Assembly: GCA_034401135.1 (NCBI GenBank)
Contig: JAWZSP010000010.1
Location: 620,001 to 684,000 of the forward strand
Source: Volutella citrinella
Lineage: Eukaryota; Ascomycota; Sordariomycetes; Hypocreales; Nectriaceae
DNA: 64,000 bases
Direction of reading: 5' to 3'
The stretch's first letter is position 1. Every line of letters starts with the position of its first letter. This document shows positions 9,401 through 17,939 of the stretch, one piece after another. The notes beneath the pieces were generated by a model, which saw only the letters and a list, made by a program, of their open reading frames with translations, was not told the DNA's origin and made no database searches. The position numbers and the translations under genes were made by a program.

Positions 9401-10055
9401 TCGTCAGCAGCATCGGGGGCACAGATTCAGTTGCTCCCTGTAGCTTGAAGCGGCGATTCTCCTCACGTTCTAGCCTGGCACGCTCCTGCGCAAATAAATC
9501 CTCTGCGAAATGCCTAACAACATCGGGGCTAGCTTGCAGGAGGACGTTGGTATTGTGACGTCTGATCTCGAGCGGATCGTCTGTCACCACAATCCACGAC
9601 CTCTTGATGTCGCTGGCTGCCCAGCTTTGGAAGGAAATGCCCTGCCGAATATGGTCGTGTAGCCAGTGGCGTGTCTGTTGCCGACCCATACGCCGAACCT
9701 TGTCCTCATGCTCCTTTCTCAAATGATCGGCGAGTACCTTCTCACTCACTGAGCGGAGGCCGCAGTGCTTGCATGCCGAGCCACGCTGCAGGGCAAGATG
9801 CGGGTGAGGCCTCGAGCCATCGACGCGTAGGGGAAGCAAGGCAGGATCCTGTAGTTGTAAAGAATGGATAAACTGATTGAGCCCCCGGCGTTCTTTCTTA
9901 GAGATATCGTGTTTCTCCCAGAGATGTCTCGATACACGGTCGCTCTGGGGGTTAAGGGCAAACTCGCATCTGGTGCAGAGGATGGCGTGCTCTGGCTCAT
10001 TGAAGTGTAGGCCAAGCTTCTCTAACCACCGAAGGTCCTTGCGTGATAAATCCAT
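6417..10055 (-). CDS. OrsD - tyrosine recombinase-like - OrsD protein, no helicase
   Basis: An intact 1212-codon frame. Domains: OrsD 1 at 15-158 (C27xxC30, H44/H49; C95xxC98, H111/H116; ISFQSW); an acidic/serine spacer 375-440; helical core-binding region 450-700; YR catalytic region 700-900 with R716 (GGQCARISELL), K750 (RHHKARL), R842 (QLYRQISIAI), H882 and Y891 (GHRPMQRHMTY); basic patches KRR and KRAR near 956-974, possible nuclear signals; OrsD 2 at 1040-1205 (C1056xxC1059; C1132xxC1135, H1148/H1153; PWREGVICQ). His-to-Tyr spacing is nine, as in XerD or Cre-type recombinases. Where TLH proteins carry a RecQ helicase this one has a second OrsD domain. The likely role is site-specific DNA recombination or DNA binding in the nucleus. 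Its 5' region holds palindromes and telomeric repeats (10213-10399). Absence of stops suggests recent activity or constraint. Confidence 0.75.
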   Translation of the reverse strand: MDLSRKDLRWLEKLGLHFNEPEHAILCTRCEFALNPQSDRVSRHLWEKHDISKKERRGLNQFIHSLQLQDPALLPLRVDGSRPHPHLALQRGSACKHCGLRSVSEKVLADHLRKEHEDKVRRMGRQQTRHWLHDHIRQGISFQSWAASDIKRSWIVVTDDPLEIRRHNTNVLLQASPDVVRHFAEDLFAQERARLEREENRRFKLQGATESVPPMLLTNWLRRTGWPKLLEHARRDVLVSLTALPPREPVQPLSLGMVDGQLVQSSASDERKLASMIPAIDRLLDQCSETARSTDVCLRRWLRGRFPDQPYKAPFELVSRLSSEKLYRKELKRFICFSLRLSRILPATAKTIMGRRLGRRQLRALLDLWGDDIWEAEDADDDRMSVIDGYEYEDQADDDEDQDSLEEDELEYGEEYESPDEQESAQSDTDSTSTSSSDATQQRQHGNRAVDLLLRFCYFALCEEFEDGLAGSTMLVYFSAVRGLSAPNGDEYLMPHRFTPILSRFIYCSRLIFLEAILPQFSHGYIGIPRRPRYGQLTRLLAARRRYMCDGTLSVMGEFLSLLSYGSALRRSQGAVFYFHWSEDGEVLSWDGNQQLSMGNFRNMARCVLQSATALSARLMYDWEPPDIDMTYIRDRMATTTPGYSFVSDPTNQLADAYLEVLLRACISPVNGLVRTHARTQGAWDAKAAQAYLEAHDDFLKTLMVLCNLDGGQCARISELLTVEYSNTSSRSRGIYIWGGQICSVTRHHKARLATNQEFCVARFFSQLVSRLLLHYIIYIRPLALAILRKCFHSETNGIVLLFAPLSKIGTSWDSSTFTKELRRHCDATPGVPDGIGVQLYRQISIAITERHVRAAAERFNRYDDVTRAAGHDPVFAWQSGHRPMQRHMTYGLDGAYPDSLQPALLQNYARVSASWHAFLWGEDSMLSVDQPLADNETTGSASALMSTDGGLSPSKRRLSAHAAESPPIRKRARLASPTEGDPADADADLQYLGSDNDLGTASCADNVPIVLPSPVGPSTLHIEDQGQLSTESAVERSLLTIGPFVHLAQWNLMACIACKYVILATEAKSHLLLPCHNHTFSISERRKIVGEIMAVPGLVQDQDEMQLWEYPPPDTNPIPYIQPPRRDGLGCNECAYVVRNIHGIQAHCRTQHGWVNDWKRGGNVHDRTPQGRPSMPWREGVICQRLCHWGYGGRWFEVSRVREEPILLNKS

Positions 10056-10143
10056 TATAGGGCAGGTAGGAAGGAAGGTAGAAACACTATGTCTAGGAGA
10101 AGAGAGTGTGATAAGAGCTTAGTGACCCTTGCTGGGAGTTAAA

Positions 10144-10193
10144 TGATGATGGTGGGAGCTACGCGTCTGGATGATGGTGGGAGCTACGCGTCT
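10144..10193. repeat. Tandem duplication of a 25-bp unit
   Basis: GATGATGGTGGGAGCTACG... occurs twice head to tail with no visible mismatch, directly between the start of the OrsD-YR-OrsD gene and its palindrome array. It is a simple replication-slippage product, or a duplicated upstream element. Confidence 0.75.
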
Positions 10194-10212
10194 GGGATCT
10201 TGCTAGCCTTTT

Positions 10213-10326
10213 GGAAACGGGGCGCGTTTCTGCTAGTGCGAGAAACGGGGCCCGTTTCCAGGGGCGAAATGGAAGAACGAAGTTGCTAAACGTGATTGGC
10301 TCAAAAGTGGAAACGGGCCCCGTTTC
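10213..10326. promoter_or_regulatory. Array of 17-bp odd palindromes around a CCAAT box (module at 10.2 kb)
   Basis: Three related sites: GGAAACGGGGCGCGTTTC (10213-10230, imperfect), GAAACGGGGCCCGTTTC (10242-10258, perfect 8-1-8) and GAAACGGGCCCCGTTTC (10310-10326, perfect 8-1-8, central base inverted). TGATTGG (CCAATCA on the gene strand) lies at 10293-10299, 34 bases after site 2 and 10 before site 3. The array sits 160-270 bases upstream of the ATG at 10055. The module at 50.2 kb has nearly the same spacing. The sites could be operators, or recombination sites for the YR protein encoded next to them; CCAAT suggests promoter function. Confidence 0.7.
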
Positions 10327-10383
10327 TCGTCTACATTCCTGAGAGCATCCCGGCATATCTAACTAACTATACTTCCGGGTTAT

Positions 10384-10399
10384 TTAACCCTAACCCTAA
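10384..10399. repeat. Interstitial telomeric repeat
   Basis: TTAACCCTAACCCTAA, two and a half units of the CCCTAA strand, lies about 60 bases outside the palindrome array. A telomeric tract so close to the 5' end of a TLH-type gene suggests the element once bordered a chromosome end, or that it targets telomeric DNA. Confidence 0.75.
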
Positions 10400-11173
10400 T
10401 ATATTCGTCACTACTGCTACTCCTACTATACTACTTATCTACTTCTTAACCCGCTGCATTGCCGACCTCCTGCTAATATCCCTCACAACCCAATCAATCC
10501 GTAATTCCCTGCACCTTCTTAATCATGCTGCTATATATAATCACCTTCCCCCGGACCATGTGCTGCTATCCATGCTTAAACAACCTCCCATACCCGCTCT
10601 ACTATCGCCTCGTATTCCTCGCCCTCCTAATTAACCCTGCTGTCCACCTTTATCCTCCTCCAGCTGCCGTTTGCTACTGCCCCTCTACTCTTGACCCCGT
10701 CCTCATCTTCAATCACCTCGACTCTGTACTGTATATTCCGCTCCACAAACCTCCGGAACCCCTTGCTGACGGCTGACTCTGCCGTTACAAATACCAACGA
10801 CGCCGCCCGCTGCACCCCTCGACTCTTCTACATATACGCGTCGATCCCCAACCCTAAACACCGCTCTGCCATATCATCCTGCAACGATACCAACGGCCAT
10901 AACCGTTAACCCGTCCGGCGTGCAATATGCCGGCAATATAAACGTCTAAACTCTTGCCCCCTCCTGTCGGCGTCACCTGCACGATCAGCCACTCTCCCCG
11001 CGCCACCGACTACTCTGCTTCTTCCTACCCTGCACCGCCTGCTAAAATAGCAATACTAACTATATATACTATACTAATAACTCTCCTACCTTGCGCGGTA
11101 AATACCGGTGTATAACCTTAATATTGCCAGTCTGCCGGAACTCTTTAATTACCTAGCAGTCTATTACACTGTC
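10400..11173 (-). pseudogene. Decayed TLH helicase fragment
   Basis: Strongly C-to-T shifted sequence downstream of the nearly complete TLH. On the minus strand around 10815-10627 one frame reads SLVFVTAESAVSKGFRRFVE, matching the segment before the DExH box of the other copies (VFTTPESAMTKRFQDYVE at the 36-40 kb copy). Other frames are broken by stops. It is therefore a second helicase remnant in the same orientation, implying that TLH copies were once arranged in tandem here. Confidence 0.55.
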
Positions 11174-14100
11174 TTATTCTATCTCAAACCAATACCCGCC
11201 GCCCTTATATGCCTCCCAAATAATCGCCTCCCATAATGCATGCATATTCGTCCCTCCCTTCCCATGAAACTGCCGCCGGGCTCCTAACCATCGGAAAAAA
11301 GCGTCCCTATCCTGCGTATCAATATTAAACTGCTCCTTCGCTAATTCCCGTACCCGCCAGCTCCGCAGCCCCATCAACACAACCGGCAACACCTTATCTT
11401 TATATGCACAATATCCCTCCTCCTCTCGCGTTTCCTCGCACCAGTCTAGCGGGAGCTTACACGTAAAGCAGCACAATAACCGCCCAAACGTGATCTTCTT
11501 ACGCACAACTTCATAACTCTCGTCGGCCACGTTCTCGCACCACTGCCCACCCTGCTTATGTCGCGACTTATCCGACACTTTCCCGTTCTCCAGTCCCCTG
11601 TAATGACGACGGACGTGACATACCGGACACTCGTCCGCAACTTCGTCCAGCCACCGGAATAACATCCTTACCTGCATGCCCTCTTTCGTGCCAAACGCCT
11701 TCCAAATTTCCCTGCCTTTATCCGCATTAACCCTCTCGCTCTCGTCGTCTTCGTCTATTCCTCCCTCGCTCTGTATACCAATGACACTCTCCGGCAACTC
11801 GCATCGATCACAAAGCTCGGCCCCAGCCACATCTCGGCACGTCTCTCCAGTCACCCCATCCATGAAACCGGCGATCACCGCCCGTCGGCAACCCGGCGTC
11901 GACACGAATGCGTCCATCTGTGCCTGATTGATGTTGTCCACGAAGCTGCCGTGTCGGTCCTCCCGCGGCGGTCGTCCATCATGAATGATGATCGACTTGA
12001 CCACCTCCCCTGTCCGCCGCCCTCCCCGGCCTGTCTGCTGCACAAAGTCCACCAGCCCATACGGTTGCTCCACGTGAACGACGGCAACAATCCCCTCGAT
12101 GTCGACCCCTGTCCCCAGCCCGGTCGTTGCCACAATCCACCGGCTTGCTCGACCCTCTATCCACGCCGTTCGCGCCTCATAGCGGTCCTTTTCGGTCATG
12201 CCGCTGTGATGGACCTCGCAGCCAAGCTCCTCGGCTATAGCTTCGCACTGTCCCCTCGACCGGCAGTACATCACCCCTTTCTGTCGGCCTGTCAACTGCG
12301 CATCAAGCTGCTCTATGACCTCGACTGTGCGCTTCTCGACCGCCCCGCCCCCGGGCTTGACCTGCTCGACTCGGTATCGACAGTTCAGCTTCGTCGTCCG
12401 GTCTCGCACCATTACTGCTGACTGTGCCAGCATCTCGCGGCGGAACCACACCTCGAATATGTCCGGCAGCGTCGCCGTCAGCAGCACGATCGGACACCCG
12501 TATCGGTGCAAGCTCCGTAGCTCGCCCAGCTTACCACGGTACCCGATGTCCATGATGATCGTGTGACACTCGTCGATGAATATCCGCTGCAGCAGCCCTG
12601 CACAACATAGCCCGTCCACGTATCCTGAAAACTCGGTACTGGAAACGATGTCTGCGCTGACGACCACCAGCCGTGCTGCTCGCGGCACACCCTCTCGCCC
12701 GGAGTTCATCGACGACCTGAACCGTATGCAGTCGACGCCCATATCTGTTGCTCGCGCGACCAAGTCATCCATGAGCGCAACGAACGGCACCACCACGATG
12801 CTCGTCCCTGTCTCTCGCATCACCGCCGACAGCATAAACAGTATGCTTTTTCCCGCCCCCGTCGGCAGCACGTTGATGGCCGTCTGACCGTTCTTCATTG
12901 ACACGATCGACCGCATGCTCTCGGCTTGCTTGTCGGATCGCCAACCGGCGCCCGGTCCGAATAACGTCTGCAGTCCGTCGACCATGTCTTGCTCCGTGCA
13001 CCGTTGTCCTGCTTCTTTATCGGTCCTTGCCCGCTTGCGGCTAGTCGTCTGGGCCGGGCCATCGACGACCCTCTGCTTGTCCGACACTTGACCCTTTCGC
13101 TTGCGTGTCGGCGCCTTATCCTCTGCGCTGCTCCCCTCCAAAAACTGATGCCATAGCTTGCTGATCTCCTTGAACGTTGCTATCATTTCCGGCTGCAGTT
13201 TCCCGGGGAAGCCGATATGGACGGCGTAATGCTGCCTCGCGATGCGCGTTCCATGCGTCGACTGCAAATCCCACACAATATTCCAGCTCCCCCCGCAGTC
13301 AATCGGCTCGCCTGTGATCGGGTCGATCTCGATGTCATCGTCATCACCCTCATCCTCCATTCGACCCTCGAGCTGCTTCATCACCAGCCCTCGGATCCGC
13401 CGGCCCATCTCGATCGCAATCGCCCGGTACCGCCCCACCCCGAGCCGTACCCCCGTGCCGGCCTGCATCACTCGTGCAAGCTTTCTGCTGAGCCGCTCAG
13501 TATCCCATATCCGCGAACTGCCGTCTCTCCACATATATTCAAGCTGCTCTCCGCGCGGCTCCGTGAGCTTGCACTCGCGTCGTAATACCCGTTCCGCCGG
13601 AATCAACCATGATATATATGCCACCATCATCCGCCCGATCCGGTCGGGAACAAATCGTGCTACCTTCCGGCCGTTATCACGAATCGCCTTCATCTTGTCT
13701 CGGTCTGTGACGATCATGACCTGCCCATCCATCACGAATATATTCCGTATCAGTTGCCACGAGTCGCAGTGCCGCAGCGTTGTCAGCTCCGGCCCCCTAC
13801 CCGGGAGCCCGCCCCACGTATGCACAAGCACCATGAGCGTCTCCCTGAGCAGCCGCAAGTATCGAAGCCACTTCTTAACCCCCTGTTGCTTCCACCGGTT
13901 CCGTGCTGAGTCCCAAATGGATGCTTCCATGAGCCTCGTCACCTTTGCCGGCCCGGCTTTCAGCCAGTCATTCTTCGGATTCGTCGCGAATGATTGACCT
14001 ACTCCATGCCGCACCATGCTGTCGGCGATCCGATCCATCTCGATCTTTCGGCTGACCGTCTGCCACGACCCTCCGAATAGTTGATCCAGCAGCTTTTGCG

Positions 14101-15268
14101 CCTCAGTAACCTGACCGCGGAGCGTACGGGTGAACTTATCGACGTCGACCTGCTCGCCCATGTGGAACACTGCCTCTCCGTTGTCGGCCCATCGTATCGA
14201 CGCCTGACCACCCATCTTGTTGCGCCAACCTTTGCCGTACGCCATCCACCCAATGATCGTACTCACGACGGTGTGTGTGCCGGTACACATCCATGCCATA
14301 TGCTGCTCCCGGAACGCAAGCACGGCATCAATGCCAACCTCGTCTTGATCCCGGGGCTGAGTCTCGAATACCGACTCTAAAAAAAACAGCCGGCCCCACC
14401 ACAGTACCGCCGCTAGCATCCCCGTGTATAAGTGCGGCTCTGTGTAGCCAAGCGGGCGTTGTTGGACGCCCAGCGCAGCGCAAAAGCCCAGCAGCGAGTT
14501 TGTATATACGTTTCCGCCGACATGGACTTTGATCGAAGCAACGATGAATGAGAAAACAGCCCTGTCAAGTGCGCTATGCGTCGGGGCGACTATACCCTCA
14601 TCTTCTGTTACCTCGTCGTCGTCATCGTCGTCGCTGCCCGCTTCGTTGTCGCTCTCAGCTTCCCTCTCTCTGCTACTGCAAAAGCCGCTATCGTGACTGC
14701 TGGGGAATGCATCCCCCTCCAGCTCTTCTGCGACGGCGCGTAGTAAGCTCCACTGCTCGTCCGTGAAGCGAACCGCCCAGCGCTTGAATGCCTCTTCGCG
14801 CCCGATGCAATATGCCCTCCAGCAAAAGCTCAAGTACCGGTGACCAACAGACCGATACTTGGCCATCGATGCCTCCTTGCCTTTGCGACCAAACGGCACG
14901 CCGCTCGGGTTCGCTGCCGTGATGCTGGCGAGCCACTGAAGCGTCTCTATCGGCACGCTATCGAGCCGCCAGCAGCAGCGGTCCACCTCGCGGTCGAAGC
15001 TCTGCCCGAGCCGAGCCAGTAGTAACCGTTCACGAGCTGCTCGCTCATCCTCCTGCTGGGCCCTTCTACCGGTCGGCGCCTTTGCCCTTACCCACTCGGC
15101 TGCTTCGTGAACGCTGAGCAAGTCGCGGGAGCCAAAGTGCCTCACCCAACCCAACCTCTTGATCCACGATGAATCGCGGTCGATGTCCTCTTCCAAGTCG
15201 CCCATCCGGAGCCTTGTAGTATCTTCTGCCTTAAGCTGGGCTTGACTGCTAGCAATCATCTTTTCCAT
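11174..15268 (-). CDS. TLH: tyrosine recombinase-like domain fused to RecQ helicase
   Basis: 1364 open codons. Residues 30-470: helical core-binding region with an acidic run at 211-225. YR catalytic region: R491 (PGRGPELTTL), K525/K527, R615 (RYRAIAI), H672 and Y681, nine apart. Basic linker KRKGQ...RKRART (722-747), a probable nuclear signal. RecQ core: Walker A LPTGAGKS 801-808, DECH 899-902, LLTATLP 929-935, motif VI QQTGRGGR 1077-1084. Cys-rich C-terminus with CPVC at 1214 and CCFTC at 1266-1270, then CAY. RecQ enzymes unwind DNA 3'-5' using ATP; TLH genes of this kind are known next to fungal telomeres. The frame continues upstream of the Met at 15268 as a decayed OrsD domain (15269-15781) with many stops, so the original protein was longer. 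It is possible that the shortened protein is still made. Confidence 0.85.
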   Translation of the reverse strand: MEKMIASSQAQLKAEDTTRLRMGDLEEDIDRDSSWIKRLGWVRHFGSRDLLSVHEAAEWVRAKAPTGRRAQQEDERAARERLLLARLGQSFDREVDRCCWRLDSVPIETLQWLASITAANPSGVPFGRKGKEASMAKYRSVGHRYLSFCWRAYCIGREEAFKRWAVRFTDEQWSLLRAVAEELEGDAFPSSHDSGFCSSREREAESDNEAGSDDDDDDEVTEDEGIVAPTHSALDRAVFSFIVASIKVHVGGNVYTNSLLGFCAALGVQQRPLGYTEPHLYTGMLAAVLWWGRLFFLESVFETQPRDQDEVGIDAVLAFREQHMAWMCTGTHTVVSTIIGWMAYGKGWRNKMGGQASIRWADNGEAVFHMGEQVDVDKFTRTLRGQVTEAQKLLDQLFGGSWQTVSRKIEMDRIADSMVRHGVGQSFATNPKNDWLKAGPAKVTRLMEASIWDSARNRWKQQGVKKWLRYLRLLRETLMVLVHTWGGLPGRGPELTTLRHCDSWQLIRNIFVMDGQVMIVTDRDKMKAIRDNGRKVARFVPDRIGRMMVAYISWLIPAERVLRRECKLTEPRGEQLEYMWRDGSSRIWDTERLSRKLARVMQAGTGVRLGVGRYRAIAIEMGRRIRGLVMKQLEGRMEDEGDDDDIEIDPITGEPIDCGGSWNIVWDLQSTHGTRIARQHYAVHIGFPGKLQPEMIATFKEISKLWHQFLEGSSAEDKAPTRKRKGQVSDKQRVVDGPAQTTSRKRARTDKEAGQRCTEQDMVDGLQTLFGPGAGWRSDKQAESMRSIVSMKNGQTAINVLPTGAGKSILFMLSAVMRETGTSIVVVPFVALMDDLVARATDMGVDCIRFRSSMNSGREGVPRAARLVVVSADIVSSTEFSGYVDGLCCAGLLQRIFIDECHTIIMDIGYRGKLGELRSLHRYGCPIVLLTATLPDIFEVWFRREMLAQSAVMVRDRTTKLNCRYRVEQVKPGGGAVEKRTVEVIEQLDAQLTGRQKGVMYCRSRGQCEAIAEELGCEVHHSGMTEKDRYEARTAWIEGRASRWIVATTGLGTGVDIEGIVAVVHVEQPYGLVDFVQQTGRGGRRTGEVVKSIIIHDGRPPREDRHGSFVDNINQAQMDAFVSTPGCRRAVIAGFMDGVTGETCRDVAGAELCDRCELPESVIGIQSEGGIDEDDESERVNADKGREIWKAFGTKEGMQVRMLFRWLDEVADECPVCHVRRHYRGLENGKVSDKSRHKQGGQWCENVADESYEVVRKKITFGRLLCCFTCKLPLDWCEETREEEGYCAYKDKVLPVVLMGLRSWRVRELAKEQFNIDTQDRDAFFRWLGARRQFHGKGGTNMHALWEAIIWEAYKGGGYWFEIE

Positions 15269-15781
15269 AGCGCTAATGCCGGCGTTATCAGACGCGACTA
15301 TGCCGGCATCCTCCTCATCATTATACTTTCGAACCGTCCAGTACCGCGCATACTTCCCCCCTATCCACGTCTATAGTCAAACCTCTATCCACCGAGCCTC
15401 TGCTTATCCATGCTATGCTTCTCTCTAGTAACAGACAGCGTTGTCTCGTGCTACCGTAAGATATCAGCATGCAGTGCAGCTATAACCTTTCAGCACTAGG
15501 AGCAGTTCAATAGCTGCACTGCCATCTACTAAGAGTACATCATTTTCCAGGTCAGCCAATTCCATGCTAGTATAGTAGTCATTGATCTCTCTCAGCATGT
15601 CACCTATCAACTAATGTGCCCATCGGAAGTGCTTCTCGAAAGTATTCAGCTGCAGTGCGGTATTACATTTATAGTAAATAAGCTTCTAGTGCTCCTCGTT
15701 AAGTTATACATACTCGTTCATTACGTGCTTACGATACTTAAATATCGATTCGTGATGTTGATAAAATATAATATGACTGAA
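15269..15781 (-). pseudogene. OrsD domain of the same TLH, in frame but riddled with stops
   Basis: In exact frame with the TLH at 11174-15268, this stretch still reads as OrsD: FEKHFRWAH, GSAAIELLLVLKGYSC, YLTVARDN, ARWIEV and TWIGGKYARYWTV are visible. Nine in-frame stops interrupt it (TAA, TAG and TGA), at positions where aligned domains have Gln, Arg or Trp, that is CAA/CAG/CGA/TGG changed by C-to-T or G-to-A. The downstream 1364 codons carry none. The domain would have been the N-terminal zinc-binding DNA-interaction part of the protein. Confidence 0.65.
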
Positions 15782-15842
15782 TAGTAAATACCACAACCCT
15801 TCCTTCTCATATAACCCTGACCCCTTTTTTTCTGATCCTGCG

Positions 15843-15866
15843 TAACCCTAAACCCAAATAACCCTA
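15843..15866. repeat. Degenerate telomeric repeat
   Basis: TAACCCTAAACCCAAATAAC and CCTAC: about four degenerate CCCTAA units just upstream of the decayed TLH N-terminus. It marks a second former telomeric junction in the window. Confidence 0.6.
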
Positions 15867-15880
15867 CCAAAAAGTTTTAG

Positions 15881-16091
15881 CCAATCAGCAACTCGGCCTA
15901 GCGGCAAGCGATATTGCGGAAACGCACGGACGTCACATTTCCATTTGTATAGACGATTCTGGCAGAATCGCCTGTGAATAATACCTAGGGGGCAGCGTTT
16001 TGGCCACTCAGTTTCTACGGGCTGCTCAACCCGAAGAAATTCATGCCCCCAAGGGGCTTAACCGTTGGATATTCCTGCCCCCAGGGGGCAG
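15881..16091. promoter_or_regulatory. CCAAT box and two 17-bp odd palindromes (module at 16 kb)
   Basis: CCAATCA at 15881-15887 is followed by CGATTCTGGCAGAATCG (15954-15970) and CTGCCCCCAGGGGGCAG (16075-16091), both perfect 8-1-8 palindromes, with extra half-sites (GGGGGCAG near 15987; GCCCCCAAGGGGC near 16045). A telomeric remnant lies immediately to the left and a protease gene cut at its 5' end begins about 200 bases to the right. No TLH frame follows in this orientation, so this may be the isolated end of a lost element. Confidence 0.55.
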
Positions 16092-16300
16092 CTATTTTCG
16101 TTGATCGGTCTCCGTCCTAGTTCAAAGATTAGAAGTCAGTAGATAAATTGAGATACCTTTCCCTTTTCTTGTCCGTAACCCTACGTCGGCTGTCCGGAAC
16201 GGACAGTAACATTTATGATGCCAAATACCTACCAGTCCACATGGTGTGTTTACTTGCCACATTTATGGCTTTCCTGGGAATTACTGACGACAGCCTCTAG

Positions 16301-17939
16301 GAATTCAGGCAGGGCTTCCAGCTTGTTAGGAATACGAGGTACATGTCCCCAAGGGACAGGAAAACGCCTTGGACCCCTGAGCCCTCGCAAACGGGAAAGC
16401 ATACGGCAGGTATGCTGGCCCACATGGGAGGCCATAGCCAGGGGATGGCAAAGCATGCGAGACCAATCTTAGTTGATCATTGCATGATTGCTAGCGCAAT
16501 GGGATTGCATTGCTGGCTCCAGTCACTTCGAAACGTAGCACATGCGGCTACGGGCTTGCCCAGTGTTTTCGTCGCATCGATCGGCACTGACCGGTTCAGC
16601 AATAAAGAGGGGACAGTTTTCAGCTTTCCATCAGTGATTCAAGGACGAGATGTCTGGGAAGACATCCTGACTGTTGTCTCCGCAATCTTTAGGAGGATGG
16701 TGGCGAGAAATGTCATACCCCTCATATCTGCTGGAAACGACGGTGCGGTGCGTTAGTCTTCCGTCACTCGAGAGCTTCAACTAACATCCAGCCCACAGAC
16801 AAGAATATCCATGCGCCATCTCTTCCAAAGCATGTCTAGGCCTGAATCAGGGCCCTTCTTTGTTCGTGAAATAGTTCTGGTTGGAGCAACGACAAGTGAC
16901 GGCACATCAGAGATGAATTTCTCAGATCACGAGCGGGTGGGACCTGACCGATCGAAATGGCTACCACATATCTTTGCACCTGGTCAAAATTCTCGAGTGC
17001 CTGTAGGCGCTAGTGGCTGGGAAGAATCAGAGTTCGGCGCGACTTCCATGGGTGAGCAAATCCTCGTCCACATTCAAGCGTGACAGCCTGATAACCAAAT
17101 ATCCAGCCAATGCAAAGATGGCAGGCTTGTTTGCCCACATGATCGCAGTCATGAAGCGGGCGGGTGTCATCGGCAATGGCCAGAACGACGTTGCGACGGT
17201 GCGCCAGGCAGTCCTCCGACTATCTTGGGAAAGGGCTACAGGAAGGCCAATAGAAGCCGACTCGACTGTCGCCCCAGTTATTAACGTAGGCTACAATGGT
17301 CTCAATCTTGACCACTTGAGTGGGGATGGTCCCACTTGTAATTGGCAGTTTTTCCAGCGCCGGGATGGGTCGCCAATTAACCCTAATCAGCTTGAATGCT
17401 CTATGCCCAATACCCTATCTACAGTAACAAGGCCGACTTCAGCCAACAGCCAGTCTGCGACAGAATCCGATGCTACAGGAGCAACAGCGACAAGGGATCA
17501 GTCTGCTACAAACTCTGAAGCTACTAGAGAAGGCACTTCTACCAACGCGGATATGGGTGCAAGGCCGACAACAACCCACTTGGATTCTGCAGCTAGCAGC
17601 GATGCCACGAGAATAAGCCCTTCTACTGACGCTTATGCAGCTCATACCCACACTAGCGATGCGGCTGCCGCCTCTACAGACAGCAACACATTACCCTTTA
17701 CTGGGGGTGCTCCTGGGATGGGGACCGGATTGCCCGGAAAGGGGCAGTCTTCGTCCACAACTAGCAGTAGCACCGTCTTATTCTTTGGCGGCTCCCCTGG
17801 GATGGGCCATGTACCTGTACAAGGCCCAGGCGCTGTTACTTCAGAGACAACACTCATAAAGAAAACCAAAACTTCGACTGCGTCGACTTTAAGTCAAACC
17901 GGATGGGTTGTTGTTGGAGGGTCTCACGGTGCTGGATAG
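16301..17939 (+). CDS. Subtilisin-like serine protease (S8), 5'-truncated
   Basis: Three exons in frame: 16301-16747, 16799-17051, 17107-17939, with GT-AG introns of 51 and 55 bases. Visible catalytic features: His in GKHTAGMLA (exon 1), oxyanion Asn in ISAGNDG, and Ser in GATSM, which splicing joins to ANAKMAGLFAHM, matching the GTSMAAPHVAGL block of the family. The segment with the catalytic Asp is missing: the frame opens after a TAG at 16298-16300 with no suitable start and a palindrome module lies just upstream. The last 180 residues are Ser/Thr-rich with repeated TGGAPGMG / GGSPGMG motifs and end in GGSHGAG, like a glycosylated tail. Subtilases of this type are usually secreted or vacuolar. 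Probably non-functional unless an upstream exon survives unseen. Confidence 0.65.

Noticed and set aside
16215..16472. Frame starting at ATG 16215 as the true start of the subtilase
   Set aside because: It is in a different frame from the protease motifs, and no splice pair joins it to the GKHTAGM exon convincingly.
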